From: PALSA-894 sp963734185
GTDB lineage: Bacteria; Pseudomonadota; Alphaproteobacteria; Rhizobiales; Xanthobacteraceae
Length of the DNA stretch: 64,000 bases
Assembly: GCA_963734185.1 (NCBI GenBank)
Contig: CAVTGA010000002.1
Location: 62,001-126,000 of the forward strand
Direction: 5' to 3'
Shown: piece after piece, positions 24,774 through 32,968 of the stretch
Layout of the letters: every line of letters begins with the position of its first letter
How positions within the stretch are numbered: position 1 is the first letter of the stretch
Notes under the pieces: generated by a model
What the model saw: only the letters and a program-made list of their open reading frames with translations
The model's database searches: none
What the model was told of the DNA's origin: nothing
Made by a program: the position numbers and the translations under genes

Positions 24774-25748
24774 ATGATCGAAATCCTGATCGCCAAGCTG
24801 CACGACCCCAAGTTCATGGCGAGCCTGCTCGCCGCGGTTGCGGCGATTGCGACCGTGATCACGCTGGCGATGCCGCTGATCGCGCGCGACGACCTCAACC
24901 GGCGCCTCAAGTCGGTCGCGCTCGAGCGCGAGAAGATCCGCCAGCGCGAACGCGAGCGCCTGGCGCGCGGCGAGAAGGTCATGCTGCGCCAGTCGCCGAA
25001 GCAGTACGTGAAGCGGATCGTCGACCAGTTCAACCTGGCGAAATGGGTCGGCCAGGAGGAAGCGCGCGCGAAGCTCATGCAGGCGGGCTACCGCGGCCAG
25101 GCGCCCTACGTCACCTTCCTGTTCTTCCGCATGGTGACGCCGGTCGTCGCGCTCGTGCTGACGCTGGTCTACATGTTCGTCATCATCAAGGTCGATCAGC
25201 CGGCGATGATGAAGGTCGGCCTGGCGCTGTTCGCCGCCTATGCCGGCATGCACCTGCCGTATCTGTTTCTCAAGAACAAGATCGCGCGCCGCCAGCTCTC
25301 GATCAAGCGCGCGTTTCCCGACGCGCTCGACCTGCTGCTGATCTGCGTGGAATCCGGCATGTCGGTGGAGGCGGCGTTCCGCCGCGTCAGCCAGGAGATC
25401 GGCTCGCAGTCGATCCCGCTGGCCGAGGAACTCACCCTGACGACCGCGGAGCTGTCCTATCTGCAGGACCGCCGCTCGGCCTACGAGAACCTCGCCAAAC
25501 GCACCGACCTCGAGGGCGTCAGGGCGGTTTGTGTCGCGCTCCAGCAGGCCGAACGCTACGGCACCCCGCTCGGCCAGACCCTGCGCATCATGTCGCAGGA
25601 GAACCGCGACATGCGCATGTCGGAGGCCGAGAAGAAGGCCGCGGCGCTGCCGCCGAAGCTCACTGTCCCGATGATCCTGTTTTTCCTGCCGGTGCTGTTC
25701 ATCGTCATTCTCGGACCGGCCGCGATCCGCGTGATGGCGCTGCAGTAA
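24774..25748 (+). CDS. tadC: Flp pilus inner-membrane platform protein TadC
   Basis: 324 residues, the second T2SSF-domain platform protein: 'FPDALDLLLICVESGMSVEA', 'LQQAERYGTPLGQTLRIMSQ' and terminal helix 'TVPMILFFLPVLFIVILGPA'. It is the last gene of the plus-strand cpa run. Its stop is directly followed by the dispersed repeat 25746-25912, and the open frame of the convergent tadD gene continues antisense into its last ~190 bp. Confidence 0.95.
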   Translation: MIEILIAKLHDPKFMASLLAAVAAIATVITLAMPLIARDDLNRRLKSVALEREKIRQRERERLARGEKVMLRQSPKQYVKRIVDQFNLAKWVGQEEARAKLMQAGYRGQAPYVTFLFFRMVTPVVALVLTLVYMFVIIKVDQPAMMKVGLALFAAYAGMHLPYLFLKNKIARRQLSIKRAFPDALDLLLICVESGMSVEAAFRRVSQEIGSQSIPLAEELTLTTAELSYLQDRRSAYENLAKRTDLEGVRAVCVALQQAERYGTPLGQTLRIMSQENRDMRMSEAEKKAAALPPKLTVPMILFFLPVLFIVILGPAAIRVMALQ

Positions 25749-26725
25749 GGCGGGCAAAGGCGCGCATTTTCCGATTGTGCGACACGACGCGAACGCGGAA
25801 AGCGCCGTGCCGTCTCGCCGAGCGTCACGAATGGCTTGGCTGCGGCGGGCACGGCGGAATTCCTTCGGCCGCGTGATCGTGAGATCGGGGCCGCGCCTTT
25901 GCCCGCCCCTACCAGCCCTACGAACTCGTCGGCCGGCTCTTCGGCCTGCAAGGGCCGATGCTGCTTCTTGATCTTGCCCGGCTGCGCCAGCATGCGCTTG
26001 AGATAAGCGACATTGGCGGCGGCCTCGGCCGGCGGGAGGTCGGCGCGGGCAATCGTCTCGGCTTCGGCGAAGCGCCCCTGCAGGCCGACCACGAGGGCGA
26101 GGTTCTGGCGCACGCGCTTGTCGGTCTTGGCCTTGGTCGATGCGCGCCGCAACGTCGCCTCGGCGTCGGCGAGCTTCTTCGAAAGCGCGTAGGAGAGCCC
26201 GAGGTTGGACAGCACCGAAGGCTCTTCGGGGACGATCCTCAGGGCGCTCGCGTAGTGGCGCTGCGCCTCTTCGTGACGGCCCATCTGGTCGAGCACGGCG
26301 CCCTGCACCGACAGGATGCGCCAGTCGGGTTGGTCGGGGGTGTGGGCGCGGCTCAGCACGTCGAGCGCCTGGGTGAAATTTCCGACGTCGGCAAGCGCGC
26401 GGCCATAGGCGCCGAGGATCGCCTTGCTGTCGGGATTCTGGATCGAGGCCTTTTCCAAAACGGCCGCGGCCTGCTGGCGCTGGCCGGTGGCGCGCAAGGC
26501 GCGGGCATAGCGTATTGCCGCCTCGACATCGCGCGGATTGCTGCGGAAGCGCTCCCCCGTCGATTCTGCCTCGCGGCGCCAATCGCTCTCGCTCGTGAGT
26601 GCGGGCGCAGGCTGGATCGAGCCGGTGGTGTCGGTCGACTGCGTGGTCTTGCAACCCGCGAGCGCCGCGATCAGCGCCGCGACGGCCGCCGTACGCATCA
26701 GATGGATGTGTCTACGCAAAGCCAT
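25556..26725 (-). CDS. tadD: TadD-like TPR lipoprotein with run-on C terminus
   Basis: ATG 26725 (GGAG upstream) encodes a lipoprotein signal ('AAVAALIAALAGCKTT'), then TPR repeats between residues about 60 and 250 ('RYARALRATGQRQQAAAVLE', 'VLSNLGLSYALSKKLADAEA'). TadD acts in Flp pilus assembly/secretin maturation. The family-like part ends near 'QAEEPADEFVGLVG' (about 25910). From there the frame runs without a stop through the dispersed repeat and antisense to tadC to 25556, adding about 115 low-complexity residues. I infer that the original stop was lost when the repeat arrived. Confidence 0.8.
   Translation of the reverse strand: MALRRHIHLMRTAAVAALIAALAGCKTTQSTDTTGSIQPAPALTSESDWRREAESTGERFRSNPRDVEAAIRYARALRATGQRQQAAAVLEKASIQNPDSKAILGAYGRALADVGNFTQALDVLSRAHTPDQPDWRILSVQGAVLDQMGRHEEAQRHYASALRIVPEEPSVLSNLGLSYALSKKLADAEATLRRASTKAKTDKRVRQNLALVVGLQGRFAEAETIARADLPPAEAAANVAYLKRMLAQPGKIKKQHRPLQAEEPADEFVGLVGAGKGAAPISRSRGRRNSAVPAAAKPFVTLGETARRFPRSRRVAQSENARLCPPYCSAITRIAAGPRMTMNSTGRKNRIIGTVSFGGSAAAFFSASDMRMSRFSCDMMRRVWPSGVP
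25746..25912. repeat. Dispersed repeat between convergent tadC and tadD
   Basis: It starts TAAGGCGGGCAAAGGCGCG (including the tadC stop) and ends with the inverted GCGCCTTTGCCCGCCCCTA. The interior contains GTGCCGTCTCGCCGAGCG and GCGGCGGGCACGGCGG. It has the same opening and inverted-end layout as 13862-14086. Confidence 0.65.
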
Positions 26726-26839
26726 GGCTTCACTCCGCCGGGCGCGACCGAGCCGCGCCCAGCAATAGATCGTTAACCCTAATGCTTGGTTAAGCGCCGC
26801 CGCCTGTGTTAGCAGGGCGCCTTCCCCGAGGATTTCCTC

Positions 26840-28222
26840 ATGCATCCAAGCTTCGTCCACCCCGGCAGCGCCGAGGCCGTCCCGGTCTGGTTCGTGACGA
26901 CCCAGACCTACGCCGACGTCCGCGAGCAGCTCGGCCGCGAGGCGCGTGCCTTTGCCGCGGCGGCCGGTTTCGAGCCCAAGGCCGGGCGGAGCCTGCTGCT
27001 GCCCGGTGCGAAGGATGCGCTCGGCGCGGTCCTGTTCGGGCTTGAAGGCGCCGACAACGCCGGAAAGGATCTTTTCCAGCCCGGACGGCTTCCCGGCCTG
27101 CTGCCGGAGGGAACCTATCGCTTCGCCAATGCGCCGCACGATATGCGGCTTGCGGCGCTTGCCTTTGCGCTCGGGGCCTATCGCTTCACCCGCTACCGCA
27201 AGAGCGAGGCGAAGGACGTCCGGCTGGAGCTGCCTGACGGCGTGGACGGCGCGGAACTGACGCGCATCGCCGACGGCGTGACGCTTGCCCGCGACCTCAT
27301 CAATACGCCGGCGAATGATCTCGGCCCGGCCGAGCTGGAAGAAGCCATGCGTGCCTTGGCGGCGCGGCATGGCGCGGATTGCAGCGCGATCGTCGGCGAC
27401 GACCTGCTCGCGCAAAATTTTCCGCTGATCCACGCGGTCGGCCGCGCCTCGCCGCGCGTCCCGCGCCTGATCGACCTGCACTGGGGCGATCCGACGCATC
27501 CGAAAGTCACGTTGGTGGGCAAGGGCGTGTGCTTCGACACCGGCGGCCTCGACATCAAACCGTCGAGCGGCATGCTGACCATGAAAAAGGACATGGGCGG
27601 CGCGGCTAGCGTGCTCGCCGCCGCCCACATGATCATGGACCGCAGATTGAAGGTCCGGCTGCGCGTGCTCGTTCCCGCGGTCGAGAACGCGGTATCGGGA
27701 TCGGCGTTTCGTCCGCTCGACGTCTATGCCTCGCGCAAGGGCCTCAGCGTCGAAATCGGCAACACCGACGCCGAGGGACGGCTCGTGCTCGCCGATGCGC
27801 TGGCGCTCGCCGACGCAGAAGCGCCGGACCTGATCGCCGACATGGCGACCCTGACCGGGGCCGCGCGCGTCGCGCTCGGTCCCGAGCTGCCGCCGTTCTA
27901 TACCGACGACGATGCGCTGGCGGCGGATCTGACCCGCCACGCACTGGCCGAGAACGATCCGCTGTGGCGGATGCCGCTGTGGGGTCCCTACGAATCGCTG
28001 CTCGACTCGAAGGTCGCCGATCTGAACAATGTGTCGAGCGGCGCGTTTGCCGGCTCGGTGACCGCGGCGCTGTTCCTCAAGCGCTTCGTCGCGTCGGCCA
28101 AAGCATGGGTCCACGTCGACGTCTATGGCTGGACACCTTCGGCCAGGCCGGCGCGGCCGGAAGGCGGCGAATGCCAGGCCGCCCGCGCGTTCTACGCGCT
28201 GTTGCAGGAGCGCTACGGCTGA
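26840..28222 (+). CDS. M17 family leucyl aminopeptidase
   Basis: 460 residues. The C-terminal catalytic domain has the M17 signatures: 'GKGVCFDTGGLDIKPSSGML' (Lys and Asp ligands), 'KKDMGGAA', and 'EIGNTDAEGRLVLADALALA' (the NTDAEGRL metal-binding motif), so two-metal aminopeptidase activity is expected in the cytosol. The N-terminal domain is shorter than in E. coli PepA, closer to the PepB-type or 460-residue rhizobial proteins. It is divergent from tadD. A palindromic repeat follows the stop with no gap (28223). Confidence 0.94.
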   Translation: MHPSFVHPGSAEAVPVWFVTTQTYADVREQLGREARAFAAAAGFEPKAGRSLLLPGAKDALGAVLFGLEGADNAGKDLFQPGRLPGLLPEGTYRFANAPHDMRLAALAFALGAYRFTRYRKSEAKDVRLELPDGVDGAELTRIADGVTLARDLINTPANDLGPAELEEAMRALAARHGADCSAIVGDDLLAQNFPLIHAVGRASPRVPRLIDLHWGDPTHPKVTLVGKGVCFDTGGLDIKPSSGMLTMKKDMGGAASVLAAAHMIMDRRLKVRLRVLVPAVENAVSGSAFRPLDVYASRKGLSVEIGNTDAEGRLVLADALALADAEAPDLIADMATLTGAARVALGPELPPFYTDDDALAADLTRHALAENDPLWRMPLWGPYESLLDSKVADLNNVSSGAFAGSVTAALFLKRFVASAKAWVHVDVYGWTPSARPARPEGGECQAARAFYALLQERYG

Positions 28223-28270
28223 GCGCATGATCCCGAAAAGTTGACAGACTTTTCGGACAAGATCATGCGC
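28223..28270. repeat. Rhizobiales GCATGATC palindromic repeat, copy 1
   Basis: GCGCATGATCCCGAAAAG-TTGACAGA-CTTTTCGGACAAGATCATGCGC, starting right after the aminopeptidase stop. As RNA it forms a long stem-loop and probably protects or terminates the transcript. Three more copies lie at 29591, 44480 and 46603. Confidence 0.8.
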
Positions 28271-28351
28271 AAACGCAACGACCTCGACGGCGCTTGCGCT
28301 CCGGCCTCCACGGGAAAATAATACGGCTCCGAAATGATCTCGGGAGGTCGC

Positions 28352-28702
28352 GTGCCGATCGATATGCGACCGTCGCAGGCCTTGAGGCTGCTCAACGACT
28401 TCGCGTTCGCGCTGGTCACCGACGGTGAGCCCGACCTCTCGGCGCGCCAACTCGCCGTGCTGCTCACCATCTACCTCGATCCGCCGCCGCACACGGTGCG
28501 CGGGCTTGCGCGCAAGCTCAAGGTGACGAAGCCGGTGATCACGCGCGCACTCGATACCATGGGCAAGCTCGGCCTGGTGGCGCGCCGGCGCGACGACAAG
28601 GATCGCCGCAATGTCGTGATCCAGCGGACGCCCAAGGGCGCGCTCACGGTCGAGCGGCTGGGTGACGTGCTGATCGCCAAGGCCAGGGAGCTGCCGCGGT
28701 GA
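28352..28702 (+). CDS. MarR-family winged-helix regulator
   Basis: About 116 residues from GTG 28352, which has GGGAGG just upstream (ATG 28334 in frame lacks one). A compact winged helix: 'LSARQLAVLLTIYLDPPPHT', 'VRGLARKLKVTKPVITRALD' (recognition helix) and 'KLGLVARRRDDKDRRNVVIQ' (wing). It is short for MarR proteins, missing most of the C-terminal dimerisation helices. It precedes the NlpC/P60 gene by 20 bp and may regulate or simply be co-transcribed with it. Confidence 0.8.
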   Translation: MPIDMRPSQALRLLNDFAFALVTDGEPDLSARQLAVLLTIYLDPPPHTVRGLARKLKVTKPVITRALDTMGKLGLVARRRDDKDRRNVVIQRTPKGALTVERLGDVLIAKARELPR

Positions 28703-28722
28703 GCGTTAGCTGGATGTGAACG

Positions 28723-29589
28723 ATGGCGCCGTATGATCCGCGTATGACTCCGGCCCGGCCCGATCTCGCCGCCAAGCATCTGGAGGGCAAGGTGGCAGCG
28801 CTGCGCTTCGTCGCGGGCGAGACGCGCGAGATCATCGATCCTTCGGCGCCGCTGCGGCGCGAGCCCTCGCCCGCGGCCCTGCTCGACACCGAGGCGCTCA
28901 TGGGCGAGCGCGTCACGGTCTACGAGACGACCGACGAGGGCTGGGCTTGGGGACAGCTCGCGGGTGACGACTATGTCGGCTGGCTGCCGGCCAACGCGCT
29001 CGGGGTGCCGGGTCCGGCGGCGACCCACAAGGTGAGCGCCCTGCGCACACTCGTCTTTCCCGGGCCGTCGATCAAGCTGGCGCCGATGGCCGCGCTTCCG
29101 TTCGGCGCGCGCGTGCCGATCGTGCGCGAACGCGAGCGCTTCGCGGTCACCGCCAATGGCGGCCATGTGCCGGCGAAACACCTGGTTCCGCTCGATGCGT
29201 TCGAAGCCGATTTCGTCGCCGTCGCCGAGCGCTTCATCGGCGTGCCGTATCTGTGGGGCGGCAAGACCAGCCTCGGGCTCGACTGCTCCGGCCTCTCGCA
29301 GCTGGCGCTGGCCGCTTGCGGCATCTCCTGTCCGCGCGACAGCGACATGCAGGAGCAGGCGCTCGGCACGGCGATCGCCCCGAACGCTGAATTCTCGAAC
29401 CTGCAGCGTGGCGACCTGGTGTTTTGGAAAGGCCACATGGCGCTGGTACGCGATGCGGACACGTTCGTGCATGCCAATGCATTCCACATGGCGGTCGCGA
29501 TCGAACCGATCCGCGATGCCATCGCGCGCATCCGCAAGACCGACGGCGATCCGACCAGCGTCAGACGGCTCCGGCTATCCTGTTATTGA
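28723..29589 (+). CDS. SH3-domain NlpC/P60 family hydrolase
   Basis: 288 residues. Two bacterial SH3-like regions (about residues 45-155: 'VTVYETTDEGWAWGQLAGDD', 'VGWLPANALG') precede the NlpC/P60 papain-fold domain with catalytic Cys188 in 'LGLDCSGLSQLAL', His238 in 'WKGHMALVRD' and His250 in 'VHANAFH'. Such proteins cleave peptide bonds in peptidoglycan stems (dipeptidyl-peptidase VI type). No signal peptide is visible, so a cytosolic muropeptide-recycling role is more likely than exported action. ATG 28744 is an alternative start. Confidence 0.92.
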   Translation: MAPYDPRMTPARPDLAAKHLEGKVAALRFVAGETREIIDPSAPLRREPSPAALLDTEALMGERVTVYETTDEGWAWGQLAGDDYVGWLPANALGVPGPAATHKVSALRTLVFPGPSIKLAPMAALPFGARVPIVRERERFAVTANGGHVPAKHLVPLDAFEADFVAVAERFIGVPYLWGGKTSLGLDCSGLSQLALAACGISCPRDSDMQEQALGTAIAPNAEFSNLQRGDLVFWKGHMALVRDADTFVHANAFHMAVAIEPIRDAIARIRKTDGDPTSVRRLRLSCY

Positions 29590-29590
29590 A

Positions 29591-29635
29591 GCATGATCTT
29601 TTCCGAAAACCGGTGTCCACTTTTCGGGATCATGC
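29591..29635. repeat. GCATGATC palindromic repeat, copy 2
   Basis: GCATGATCTTTTCCGAAAAC-CGGTGTCCA-CTTTTCGGGATCATGC lies between two convergent genes and can serve as a bidirectional terminator. The minus-strand gene's stop codon (29637-29639) touches its right edge. Confidence 0.8.
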
Positions 29636-29636
29636 T

Positions 29637-30602
29637 TTAGTATCCTGTGGACCGATCGACCACGTTCTCGAGCGGCTCGCCGCGCTCGAAGCGAGTGATC
29701 TGCTCCGCCACATAGAGCGAAATCGCATCCGGATCGGTGTCGGCCGCATTGTGCGGCGAGATCGTCACCTTGGGGTGGGACCAGAGCGGGCTCGAAGCGG
29801 GCAGCGGCTCGGTCTCGAACACGTCGAGAGTCGCCGACAGCAAGGTACCATCGTCGAGCGCGGCGAGGATGTCGCTTTCGACCTGCAGGCCGCCGCGGCC
29901 GGCATTGATGATCACGGGACCGCCGAGCACGCCGTCGCGGGCAAGCTGCGCGAACGTGCGCCGGTCGAGGATACGGCGCGTGGCCGGCGTGAGCGGCAGC
30001 AGGCAGACCAGGATGTCGGTGCGCTTGAGGAACGTCGCGTACTCGCCCGCACCGGAAAAGCAGCGGATGCCGGCGATGCTTTTCGGGGTGTTGCTCCAGC
30101 CCGCCACGTCGAACCCGATGCGGGCAAGCACCTCCGCGGCGTCGCGGCCAAGCACGCCCAACCCCATGACGCCGACCCGCACGGCGCCGGCCGCCCATTG
30201 CGCCTTTGGCCGCCAGATGCGCTCGCGCTGGCAGGCGTCGAGATAGCGCTGGCGGCGGTGATGCATAAGCACGTGCATGACCACGTACTCGGTCATGCGC
30301 CTGGTAAGATCGTCGACCGCCACGCGCACCAGCGGCACGGCAGGCAAGGTCGCGTCGGTGATGACGGCGTCGACACCGGCGCCGAGATTGAAGATCGCCA
30401 CCAGGTTCGGATAGACCGCAAGCGCGCCCGGCTTGGGCTTCCACACCGCCGCATAGCGCACCGTTCGCGCATCGACCGCATCGTCGGGTATGAGCGCGAC
30501 GGTGCGATCATGGCAGGCCCGCAGGAAGCGCTCGCGCCAGCGCGGCGGCGCCCAGTTCTCGGTGCCGCCGGAGATCAGCAGGGCAAGCGCCCCTTTGGTC
30601 AC
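29637..30602 (-). CDS. D-isomer-specific 2-hydroxyacid dehydrogenase (GhrA-like)
   Basis: 321 residues from GTG 30602, overlapping the upstream TGA (GTGA). NAD(P)-binding motif 'VGVMGLGVLGRDAAEVLARI'; catalytic Arg in 'INAGRGGLQVESD', Glu in 'DVFETEPLP' and His in 'TISPHNAADTDPDA'. It resembles glyoxylate/hydroxypyruvate reductase A, which reduces glyoxylate or hydroxypyruvate in the cytosol. It is the last gene of the yej transcription unit, coupled to yejF, although no functional link to peptide uptake is obvious. Confidence 0.9.
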   Translation of the reverse strand: MTKGALALLISGGTENWAPPRWRERFLRACHDRTVALIPDDAVDARTVRYAAVWKPKPGALAVYPNLVAIFNLGAGVDAVITDATLPAVPLVRVAVDDLTRRMTEYVVMHVLMHHRRQRYLDACQRERIWRPKAQWAAGAVRVGVMGLGVLGRDAAEVLARIGFDVAGWSNTPKSIAGIRCFSGAGEYATFLKRTDILVCLLPLTPATRRILDRRTFAQLARDGVLGGPVIINAGRGGLQVESDILAALDDGTLLSATLDVFETEPLPASSPLWSHPKVTISPHNAADTDPDAISLYVAEQITRFERGEPLENVVDRSTGY

Positions 30603-32227
30603 TGGTTCACGACGCCCTCGGGCGCCGCCTCGAGGTCGAACGCGGCCGCGAACAACGCGCGCGTATAGTCGCTGGTCGGATTGGCGAAGAGATCCCCGGC
30701 CGGCCCCTCCTCCACCACTTTGCCGTGGCGCATGACGATGAGCCGGCTCGCCAGCGCCGCCACGACCTTGAGATCATGGGAGATGAACAGATAGGTCAAA
30801 TTCCGGCGCCGCTGCAGATCGCGCAACAGCTCGACGATCTGGGTCTGGATCAGCATGTCGAGTGCGCTGGTCGGCTCGTCGAGCACCACGAAGGTCGGCT
30901 CCAGCACGATGGCGCGCGCGACCGCGATGCGCTGGCGCTGGCCACCGGAGAACTCGTGCGGGTAACGGAAGCGCGTGTCGGGATCGAGGCCGACGTCGCG
31001 CAGCGCCGCGACCACGCGCCGCTCGCGCTCTTCCTCCCCCATCCGCGGATGATGAACCCACAGGCCTTCCTCGATCACGTCGGACACCGACATGCGCGGC
31101 GATAGCGACCCGTAGGGATCCTGGAACACGATCTGCATGTCGCGCCGGAACGGACGCATGGCCTTGAAGCGCAGACCCTGCAGCGCGTGACCCAGGAACA
31201 CGATCGGCCCCTGCGAGGAGATCAGCCGCAGGATGGCAAGGCCGAGGGTGGTCTTGCCCGAGCCGGATTCGCCGACGATGCCGAGCGTCTCGCCCTTGCG
31301 CACCTCGATGCTCACGCCGTCGACCGCCTTGATGTGGCCGACGATCTTGCGCAGCACGCCGCGCTTGACCGGAAACCAGACGCGCAGATCGTCGGTCTTG
31401 ACCACGACCGGCCCGGCGGGGTTGAGCGGCGCGGGATCGCGCCTCGGTTCGGCAGCGAGCAACGCGCGTGTGTAAGGGTGCTCGGGCGCGCCATAGACAC
31501 GCTCGACGTTGCCTTGCTCGACGATCCTGCCCTCCTTCATCACGCACACGCGGTCGGCGATCTTGCGCACGATGCCGAGATCGTGGGTGATGAACAGCAT
31601 GGCCATGCCGAGGCGGGTCTGCAGCTCCTTCAGCAGCTTGAGGATCTGCGCCTGGACGGTGACGTCGAGCGCGGTCGTCGGCTCGTCGGCGATGAGCAGG
31701 TCGGGCTCGTTGGCGAGCGCCATGGCGATCATCACGCGCTGGCGCTGGCCGCCGGAGAGCTGGTGCGGGTAGCTCGCAAGCCGGCTTGCCGGGTCGGGGA
31801 TCCCGACCTGCGCGAGCAGCTCGACGGTGCGCGCCCGCGCAGCCTCGCCGGCGATACCGCGGTGGAGCAGGAGAATCTCGCCGATCTGCTTCTCGATGGT
31901 GTGGAGCGGATTGAGCGAGGTCATCGGCTCCTGGAAGATGATGGTGATGTCGTTGCCGCGCACGTGGCGCATCTCGTGGTTAGACAGGCTTAAGAGTTCC
32001 TGGCCCTTGAAATGGATCTTGCCCGTGGGGTGATGCGCGGCCGGATAGGGCAACAGCTTCATGATCGAAAGCGCGGTGACCGATTTGCCCGATCCGGATT
32101 CGCCGACCAGCGCCACCGTTTCGCCCCCGGCGATGTCGAACGAGACGCGGTCGACCGCAAGTGTCTCGCGCCCACCCGCACGAAAGGCGACGGAGAGGTC
32201 GCGGACCGAGAGAAGGGGCGTCGTCAC
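30599..32227 (-). CDS. yejF: Peptide ABC transporter ATPase with two nucleotide-binding domains (YejF-like)
   Basis: 542 residues from GTG 32227, which overlaps the toxin gene's TGA. It contains two full ABC cassettes: Walker A 'ALVGESGSGKSVTALSIMKL' and 'GIVGESGSGKTTLGLAILRL', signature 'LSGGQRQRVMIAMALANEPD' and 'FSGGQRQRIAVARAIVLEPT', plus an oligopeptide/dipeptide C-terminal region after the first. It energises import of peptides (microcin-C-type substrates in E. coli Yej) through YejB/YejE. Confidence 0.94.
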   Translation of the reverse strand: MTTPLLSVRDLSVAFRAGGRETLAVDRVSFDIAGGETVALVGESGSGKSVTALSIMKLLPYPAAHHPTGKIHFKGQELLSLSNHEMRHVRGNDITIIFQEPMTSLNPLHTIEKQIGEILLLHRGIAGEAARARTVELLAQVGIPDPASRLASYPHQLSGGQRQRVMIAMALANEPDLLIADEPTTALDVTVQAQILKLLKELQTRLGMAMLFITHDLGIVRKIADRVCVMKEGRIVEQGNVERVYGAPEHPYTRALLAAEPRRDPAPLNPAGPVVVKTDDLRVWFPVKRGVLRKIVGHIKAVDGVSIEVRKGETLGIVGESGSGKTTLGLAILRLISSQGPIVFLGHALQGLRFKAMRPFRRDMQIVFQDPYGSLSPRMSVSDVIEEGLWVHHPRMGEEERERRVVAALRDVGLDPDTRFRYPHEFSGGQRQRIAVARAIVLEPTFVVLDEPTSALDMLIQTQIVELLRDLQRRRNLTYLFISHDLKVVAALASRLIVMRHGKVVEEGPAGDLFANPTSDYTRALFAAAFDLEAAPEGVVNQ

Positions 32228-32709
32228 GACCTTTCAAGCTCCGTTATGAGCTCGACGATACCTTTGTCGTCCGGCTCCACGCGTTCGTATCCGACGGGCA
32301 GTCGCAGTCCCGCATCCTTCGAGAGTATTTTTTGACATCCGCTTCGTATCGCCGTCACCATGTGAATTGCGTCTGGGAGCTTCACCATCGAATCTCGTCC
32401 ATCGGGCAAAATTCTGGTTGATCCTCGCCGGTACCTCGCCATTTCAAGCAGAATTCCTCTGGTCACGGGCTGCAAGTCAAAGATTCCGCTCCACATAATC
32501 AGATGAAAGTATCCTCGTTGTGCGTTCGGCAGGGCCTTGGGCAGCACCTCGGCCAGTGTGAGTTCGCTGGTTACCGCAGAGCCGGGTCGTTCGCGGAGCC
32601 ATTCAAACAGTCGCTTGATCGGAGCCGCCGACGCATCATCACCTTCAATCGCGTATACGGAGGGATTGGCGTCGATATAAATGAGCGGCTTGGAAGCGCG
32701 CTCAGCCAT
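32224..32709 (-). CDS. PIN-domain toxin (VapC-like)
   Basis: 161 residues from ATG 32709. PIN fold with acidic catalytic positions: Asp in 'LIYIDANPSVYAIEG', Glu in 'SELTLAEVLPKAL', and Asp in 'LPDAIHMVTAIRSG' and 'KILSKDAGLRLP'. VapC toxins are Mg-dependent RNases. Its ATG lies within the last codons of the antitoxin gene (8-bp overlap), and its TGA overlaps the GTG of yejF. It is unusual to find it inside a transporter operon. Confidence 0.88.
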   Translation of the reverse strand: MAERASKPLIYIDANPSVYAIEGDDASAAPIKRLFEWLRERPGSAVTSELTLAEVLPKALPNAQRGYFHLIMWSGIFDLQPVTRGILLEMARYRRGSTRILPDGRDSMVKLPDAIHMVTAIRSGCQKILSKDAGLRLPVGYERVEPDDKGIVELITELERS

Positions 32710-32935
32710 CCCATTCCTCTCGAGCACGACGAATTTCTGCGTCGATTTCATTCGCAGTCCGGAACGGCGACTGCCTCAAAGCGAAAATCTCATCAAGAGT
32801 CATCACTGGGTCGGGACGCTCTTCGTTAAAGGTGATGACCACGGTAGCGGTCGCACCAGGAGCGATACCGCTTCGAAGGTCTTCGGGAAGCTTGGATACC
32901 GGATAATTTTCGCGAACAATCTTGTTCATGGCCAT
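32702..32935 (-). CDS. Antitoxin of the PIN-domain toxin (VapB-like)
   Basis: 77 residues from ATG 32935 (TTG 32944 and ATG 32929 are in frame). The C-terminal half ('TLDEIFALRQSPFRTANEID', 'AEIRRAREEWDG') is the amphipathic, charged segment typical of antitoxins that wrap the PIN toxin. The N-terminal half has 'LPEDLRSGIAPGATATVVIT'. It lies immediately upstream of and overlaps the toxin gene, and 33 bp downstream of the yejE stop. The precise antitoxin subfamily is uncertain. Confidence 0.75.
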   Translation of the reverse strand: MAMNKIVRENYPVSKLPEDLRSGIAPGATATVVITFNEERPDPVMTLDEIFALRQSPFRTANEIDAEIRRAREEWDG

Positions 32936-32968
32936 CTGACCCAATTCAATCCAACCATATCACACTCC

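Noticed and set aside
29424..30668. A 414-residue plus-strand frame opposite the 2-hydroxyacid dehydrogenase
   Set aside because: Antisense shadow: the dehydrogenase on the minus strand has intact Rossmann and catalytic motifs, while the plus-strand product is Arg/His-rich without a domain.
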